Below, in pieces: positions 58,261 to 64,000 of a stretch of DNA of 64,000 nt. Within the stretch, counting starts at the first letter, position 1. Every line of letters begins with the position of its first letter. Below the pieces are notes generated by a model. The model was not told the DNA's origin, ran no database searches, and saw only the letters and a list, made by a program, of their open reading frames with translations. The position numbers were made by a program, and so were the translations under genes. Origin of the DNA: Pseudorasbora parva (Eukaryota > Chordata > Actinopteri > Cypriniformes > Gobionidae); NCBI RefSeq assembly GCF_024679245.1, contig NC_090176.1, forward strand, positions 19,351,793 to 19,415,792. The letters run 5' to 3'.

Positions 58261-59336
58261 GGTACTAACCACTGCATACAAGCAACACCCTACAACAGTG
58301 TGCAATCTAGCTATTTAGATATTTAGCCCTTGTCAAATTGAGGTCTAGAGACAGGTTTTTGAAAAGTTTAACTTTTCGCTTGAGAATGCAGCATCAAGTT
58401 GCGAGAGAGAAAGAAAAAAATATGAAGACGCAAGGGCAATGGTTACACATGCACGTCTACAGTACTGATATTCACACACAAGCAGTGCGTCATGGGTGCT
58501 GGCTGAGTTGATGACACCTCTGACGGATTCTAAAATATGTCACTTCAGTGACTGAACGAGTCATGGAGAGGCAGTGAATGACAGGAATGGTGGCATAGAG
58601 AGGAAAATGTGTGTGAGGTTTCCTCCTTATTCTGGGTAGCTTCTGTTTCTCTGCTTTTAGGCTGTCAAGTATTGATTTACACCGGAATATCTTATGAGCT
58701 TCTGTTAATATAAGAGGCATGGGAATAAGAAAGCATAAATTAGACAGAGTGCACTCTCTCTTTGTTTTTCTAACATACTCAACTTTGCGAACATGAAGAG
58801 GATGCACTGTAGAAAGAAACAATTATAGTGACCAAAATCATTGTTTTTTAATTGTATTGTTAAAATGTGCATTACTGTACACAACACAACAAATGGCTTA
58901 AAATTAGCAGCATTATGCACGTTTTCTTTGCATAAACATAATAACTGACAGTGGTGCAATGGATCGCAAAAACTCTATTCGAATCGCATCATGCATTTTG
59001 AGTCATGGATCGACCCGATCTTTTTCAGTACCACAGTAAAAACTACTAAAGACAATTTTAAAGGAAAAATTAACAGTCAGTAATGAAAAACACAAAAGCG
59101 TAGATAAATAAAAAAAAAAAAAAAAAAAAAGTTACAAATAAAGTAAGGTCTAAAACTAGTATTCAGGTAAAGAAATGTAATGTAAAATAACTATAGTGTT
59201 CACTGTATAAAATTAAACGCAGATTAATATCTGTTAAAGTTGTGTTTTGTTGTTTGATTAACATACACAGCACCACATGTACAGGCTACTGTCACTTTAA
59301 GACCTAATGCATAGATCCCATATACTGATACACATC
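58261..59336. other. Intronic sequence; one possible hAT end at 58949
   Basis: cagtggtgcaatggatcgca at 58949 looks like a hAT terminus without a partner. A 32-base A run lies at about 59100-59131. The 110-codon minus-strand frame at 58490-58822 has no recognised content. Confidence 0.35.
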
Positions 59337-60807
59337 TGATTACGTAGGGCTGGGCGATAAATCGATTTTATGGATTAATTCGAGTTTTTAGTTTACGACA
59401 ATTTTTGTGAATGAAAATCGGTTTTCTCTTTCAAATCCGCCGACGCTCCCCTCTGGGCTCCCGTAATGGCTTAGCCCTCCCCGCGCGCGTTTGCCACAGA
59501 GGTACACAAACAACAAGGATCGCGTCTAACAACATACAGTGTCACTCGTAATTGGTTCAGTTTTTCACAGAACAATTAACAATACCCCGCTGCAAAGTGT
59601 GTTTGAAGTCTGAACGGAACCGCGCTAGGCGCTACTCATTTAAAGCTGCGCTGACACGAACGCAGCGCAAGCTCACACACGGGCCAATCTCGTGACAGAC
59701 ACGATACACTGCAGCGCTGGTGATCCAGTGAGAGAGCGTTTAAATTCACCACGGAATTAATACCATCGCTACTGTGATCTAGTGGAAGCGGTCGGGGCAG
59801 AATTCTGTTATAAACCACAGATATCAGCTCTAACAGAGCTGAGCGAAGGTCAGGGGTTTCAGTCACAAAACACCAACATTTACCACGATTGTACTGTAGT
59901 AAAACCACATGGATTTAATGTTGTTGTTGTTGTCATTATTTATCTCAGGATTCGTACAACCTTTTGAGATTGAAATTCAAGCACTTTCCAATGGTTTTCA
60001 AGAGCTTCACACTTATTTCCAGCACTTCAAAGCTCTAGATATCCGACTGTAATGTTATTTTTAATGTGATGGTTTGTAAAACTAAAAGTTTAAAGGGGTC
60101 TTGTGAAAGAAATAGTCAAATGTTTTTTTTAGTTTATTTTTTTAAAATGTGTAATCCATTTTGTAGCATTTTTATTTAAAAAAAGATATGAAATGCCCAC
60201 CACTATAACCAGCAGAAGAGCACTTATTGATTTATTAGCGATTTCCACTCCCTAATGTATGGAGAAAAGTACGAAGTCACAGTCTCAGGAAAAACTAAAC
60301 TTTTCTTCAAATTGTGACTAAATTACAGTAAAGTAAAGAGCTCCTATAATAATCACCGAAGCTGTCGATCAGTTCAGTGTGAGACTATTGAAGAACAATG
60401 CTAATCTATATTTAATAAGAGCATTACATTTAAATTTTCCCTATACTTTTTTTGCACATTACTGTTGTTAATAAAAGTTAATTTTATCTGCATATCAATT
60501 CATAAACCTTTGATATGTATACTGTATATTGCAAAAGATATGGTGCCCATTTATACTGTGGAATAGTCGGGGGTTATTCACATGCGGAAAGTTTTGCACC
60601 CCAGGTGGCACTTCTACCAAGCTGCAAATATTTAATTTTACCTAAACAAAATAAAGTTAAAACTTGTTTTGAACAATTTCTTTGTCATCTGCAGATTGAT
60701 TTTAAGTAGGAGGGGGGGAAAAAATCGTTTTAAATCGTAAATCGAATTCTTGGTGAAAAAATCTGGGATTTTTTTTTGGGGCCATATCGCCCAGCCCTAT
60801 GATTACG
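59337..60807. mobile_element. 1.46 kb hAT (TAGGGCTGGGCGATAAATCG), perfect 8-bp TSD
   Basis: The element is 59345-60799. The right end is gccatatcgcccagcccta; inverted, tagggctgggcgatatggc. The duplication tgattacg is exact at 59337-59344 and 60800-60807. The subtermini contain aatcg/cgatt palindromes on both sides. Internal GC-rich segment 59430-59700. No transposase frame; short frames (up to 90 codons) are not recognised. Confidence 0.94.
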
Positions 60808-61139
60808 TTATCATTCACTTAAGACATAAATCAACTCTGTTTATGTCAAGACGGGTATTTTGAGAATTTTGTGTCCATGCAAGCACATGGAGATAAAGGA
60901 ATCGATCAAGGAATCAATTCAGTGTTCGTCTGCTAATAACATGATTGATAATGTGATCTCTGTGAGGATGTTCACACTGGCAGTTATTATACCAATAAGA
61001 GGAGGGAATGGTCAAAAACCAGGGCAGGAACATGCTGGCCAAGTGAATTTTTAGTTAAAAAAAATAAAACGATGAATAATAAGTTCTGTTGTCCTATTAT
61101 TTATATTATCTGTTTGTTTTTTTTATTACTGTGGTATCG
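60808..61139. other. Intronic sequence, nothing recognised
   Basis: No supported feature. Confidence 0.35.
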
Positions 61140-61225
61140 ATTTAGTATAGGTATCGAGGTATTTTAGTCTGGTATCGTATCGGTATTTAGTCTGGTATCG
61201 TATCGGTATCGTAACAACACTACTC
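61140..61225 (-). repeat. hAT terminal fragment with tandem GGTATCG words
   Basis: tagtctggtatcgtatcggtat occurs twice in tandem (about 61167-61210), then cgtaacaacactac, which inverted is a typical hAT end. Partner not identified; the possible end at 58949 is a weak candidate. Confidence 0.5.
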
Positions 61226-61729
61226 TCATATGGTCGAATCTGTTCGAACAGCCACAAAAGACTAAACATTATGGAAGCACGCTATAGCCAGATGGGATTT
61301 AAACTTTGTCAGCTGAAGACCGAAAAACGTACCAAGCACAATGTTCTCTCACCATTCCTAATTTTTAACACGCATTCACAGCATTCAGCATGTTCTTGCG
61401 CCTATCAGAGCAGAAAGAAAAGCTGCTACTATCCGCATGGGTTTCCATTGTTTCCTTTTTGAATTTGTAAATTGCACGAAAATGTATTCATCCATTAATA
61501 AAGCCCATACATTTATCCACACATGGACCTCTCCCCTCGAAGAGACCAGGAAAACTGGTAACCGTTTCATCCCTAAAGCAGTGACTGTAAAAATCCACAA
61601 GACTGATGGAATCAGACAAACACGAATGTGAAAGACTTCTGTAAGCATGCACTCGTCTCCTCTACTACATCTCAAACCTTGAGGGGATCTGACACTAGTG
61701 GCACGCATAAACACAAACATGCTCTACAG

Positions 61730-61783
<54 letters not shown>

Positions 61784-62389
61784 GTGTGTGTGTGTGACCT
61801 TGCGCATTCTGTTTGCCTCTGGCACTAGCCACTGTTGAGTCTATGCTCAAACACACAGGATGAAAGAGTGAAGGTGTGGGAAAAATGGGAAGATTTAACT
61901 GACAGCACAAAGCACTTTCCATGAATGCAGAACACTTTGCTGTATTCAAGCATTACAGGTACAAATTAAACACATTTGTTTGAATCTAGATGCACTGAAA
62001 TTGCATTTTACTGGAACACCAGAGCCAAAATTTAAGTTGATTCAGCAACACAAAAAAAACAGTTGTGGGTAATATAACTTGGTGTGCTGTTCAGCGCGCA
62101 GTGTTCACAGGAGATAAACCTGCCGCCTCTCAATATTTCAGTTGAACAAATTTAGCATGTTGCTACTCTAGCATGATTTATGGTCCCATTGATGTGTCTA
62201 AAAAACTGACATGTTTATCTGTTCTATACAGTCTTCACAGAATAGAAACTGACAGTGAAAATGTGTTAAAGTGCCCTTGGATATTTGAAAATTACCTTTC
62301 ATGTAGTGTGTAACATTCTAAGAGAATGAAAACATCATGCAAAGTTTTTAATCTGAAAGTGCACCTAATAAAGTTATTGTCTCTCAAAA
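61226..62389. other. Intronic sequence with a (CA)n at 61732-61779
   Basis: CA tract of about 24 units followed by gcagtgtgtgtgtgtg, forming a small CA/TG palindrome. Nothing else supported. Confidence 0.5.
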
Positions 62390-62650
62390 GTAAAAGTCGA
62401 CTGAGTCAATTAAACAAAAGCCCTAAGCAAAACACTAGCATATTGCCCGTCCACTTATTGAGCCAGCCTTAATAAAACAAATTAATCAATCAAATTAACA
62501 CATTTAAAATTATCTAAAGTATCTCATCGTTTTGAGTTTTATGAACTTGTTTCTTTTAATTTAGACAAACTTAAATTTAACTTAAACTGGGCGGGGATTT
62601 CTCAGCATACTTTGCTTTGACATTCAAAAGCTTAAATGTTAAGTGAAAGA
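62390..62650. repeat. Second diverged relative of the 50133-50936 element
   Basis: taaactgggcggggatttctcagcatactttgc matches the core of the 50 kb element, preceded by tttagacaaactt and gttttgagttttat, shared with the 57.5 kb relative. Confidence 0.55.
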
Positions 62651-62665
62651 TTTAGTTTGTAGTGT

Positions 62666-62760
62666 TAAATAAGGGTGTAACGATACATCATTAATAGATA
62701 TATCCCGATATGAAAATGCAACGATAATATTTTCCGTAAAATAATCGTTTTAACCAAGGG
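62666..62760 (+). repeat. hAT terminal fragment (AAGGGTGTAACGATACATC)
   Basis: aagggtgtaacgatacatc followed by atatcccgatatg and acgataat; a hAT end without identified partner. Confidence 0.5.
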
Positions 62761-62789
62761 TCAACTTGCTGTATTCATAAAGTGTAATT

Positions 62790-63000
62790 GACTCAAAAAT
62801 GTAAACTCTGTCATCATGTACTCACCCTTGTGTTGTTTTGTTTAGCTTCTAAGCACAAATAATGACATTCTTTATCAATCCTGAGAGATTTTAGTCCATC
62901 CATTTAAAGTCCATTCCTCTCAAACTTAAAAGTAAAAATATATAATCGAATGTCTTCTGAAGAGACACAGTGGCATTATATGTGTCTCTTCAGAAGATTG
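62790..63000. repeat. GTTCACCC-family fragment with a perfect 17-bp hairpin
   Basis: tcaaaaatgtaaactctgtcatcatgtactcacccttgtg resembles the interior of the repeat at 26494. Arms 62953-62969 (tcttctgaagagacaca) and 62981-62997 are exact reverse complements around an 11-nt loop. Confidence 0.6.
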
Positions 63001-63196
63001 CGTGACGCGCAAAAACAATATGGCGAGTAAATGCAGAATAAACATTTACAGTTTTAAAATTACTGTAGTCATTTTGACACAATTTCTTGCTATTAGAAAT
63101 GTGGATAATTGCATTGATCATCTGAAACTCACACGCTGACAGAATGACACTCCTCAAATTCAAAGAGCAAACATCATTTAAAGCGGCACTCCTTAT

Positions 63197-63279
63197 TTGG
63201 CCTGGCCGATAAAACAGATAACAATACGTATATTGTGATAGACACATAATCAATAACAATAAAAAATGTGTTCGATATA

Positions 63280-63312
<33 letters not shown>

Positions 63313-64000
63313 CATCGGAAGAAACCAGAGGTTACAAAGCAAGTTTGGTTGCATGAACAAAGGCACTCGCTCTCTGGTAACCTAGCAACGTAAGGCGTGA
63401 CACGCTAACAGCCAACAGTATCATGTTTGAAGATCAACCTGAAAATAAATGCCACAGCGAGCGAGCATGGCAAGAAAAAGGGGCAAATCGCCAGTATGGC
63501 AGTTTTTTGAATTTTATAAGTCTGACCACAGTCAGACCAATGTCGTCTGCAAATGATGCAAGACCGTCGTACCCTCCAAGACTGGTAATACCACAAACTT
63601 GTTTAACCACCTTAAAGTCCATATGAAAACAAAATTTACATGTTAGCACATAGTAAAGGTCTTAGGGTGAACAATTAATCTGTGTTAATAAACAAAAAAA
63701 AAAGTGTTGTTTGTCGCGGTTATCTTTAATCAAAATCTGAAAAGTAACTTCTGGTCTGGAACCAGCGTTCCTTCTCAGATTATGTCAGTTTGACTCTTAG
63801 GTTTGAAAATGCTTTACAGACTGTACGATAGGAGGCGCACTAAAACGGACGCACGTAAGAAAACTTTTTATATAAGTTTTATATCATCAATGAATGCCGC
63901 GTTCGGTGACGGTGAGCTGCATTACACACAGGATTGAAATGGTGGCTACAAGGCATCTATAGCACTCATTTTAGTCACAGTTTGTCTTGAAAAACAAAGA
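63197..64000 (+). mobile_element. 5' part of a hAT transposon, cut by the window edge
   Basis: ggcctggccgataaaacagataacaatacgtatattgtgatagacac near 63198 is a degenerate hAT terminus of the CTGGGCGATAAAAC kind. A (TA)n/T run at 63276-63313 lies just inside, followed by a transposase N-terminal exon. The other end must lie beyond 64000. Confidence 0.65.
63467..63649 (+). pseudogene. hAT transposase N-terminus with BED zinc finger, premature stop
   Basis: ATG at 63467: MARKRGKSPVWQFFEFYKSD, then VVCK, a TGA stop at 63554-63556 (codon 30), then CKTVV..NTTNLFNHLKVHM. The arrangement C-x2-C ... H-x4-H with aromatic residues ahead is a BED finger, the DNA-binding domain at the N-terminus of many hAT transposases. 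The stop sits between the two finger cysteines, so no functional finger is made unless read through. The finger frame continues to about 63649. Confidence 0.85.

Noticed and set aside
58949..61225. One hAT spanning 58949-61225 with the 59345 hAT nested inside
   Set aside because: The two outer ends (cagtggtgcaatgg and gtaacaacactac) do not pair well and their flanking 8-mers do not match.

Overview
This window is vertebrate nuclear DNA from a teleost fish, most likely a cyprinid. It is AT-rich, full of (TA)n and (CA)n microsatellites, and packed with hAT, Tc1/mariner and TTAA-target DNA transposons plus tRNA- and 5S-derived SINEs of the kinds that fill zebrafish and carp genomes. There are no prokaryotic operons and no intact multi-exon gene. 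The species call is inference from repeat content. || The only host gene I can support is one coding exon on the minus strand (CDS 25962-26184, exon to about 26208). It encodes the first 74 residues of unconventional myosin XVI (myo16), with a strong start context, a GT donor, an AG acceptor and a PP1-docking-like RISF motif just before the point where ankyrin repeats should begin. The rest of the window reads as flanking intron: about 26 kb on the 3' side (1-25961) and about 38 kb on the 5' side (26209-64000). || Layout. 1-11.8 kb: a hAT copy with perfect 8-bp target duplication (1487-3182), a 3.0 kb hAT carrying a nested TTAA element (5791-8808), a foldback MITE (8826-9037) and a nested stack at 9118-11420. 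12-25 kb: a 5S-derived SINE, a tRNA-derived SINE, a TTAA element with a perfect hairpin, several MITEs with 8-bp duplications, a Tol2-like end and a decayed Tc1. 26 kb: the myo16 exon. 30.1-44.1 kb: a large inverted structure with arrays of a ~198-bp satellite on both sides in opposite orientation (about 19 units left, 7 right), matching inner arms, a shared 'CTATCYAACAGGGGACC' motif at its ends and in every unit, and younger transposons nested in its middle. 44.3-64 kb: further hAT and TTAA elements, two Tc1/mariner elements with broken transposases, very long microsatellites, and at the right edge the start of a hAT with a BED zinc-finger exon broken by a stop. || The most unusual object is the ~14 kb inverted satellite-bearing element, which I do not recognise. 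Second is the pair of nearly identical 1.7 kb hAT copies in opposite orientation on either side of the myo16 exon. All boundaries and repeat matches were read by eye; family names not backed by coding sequence rest on termini and target duplications.
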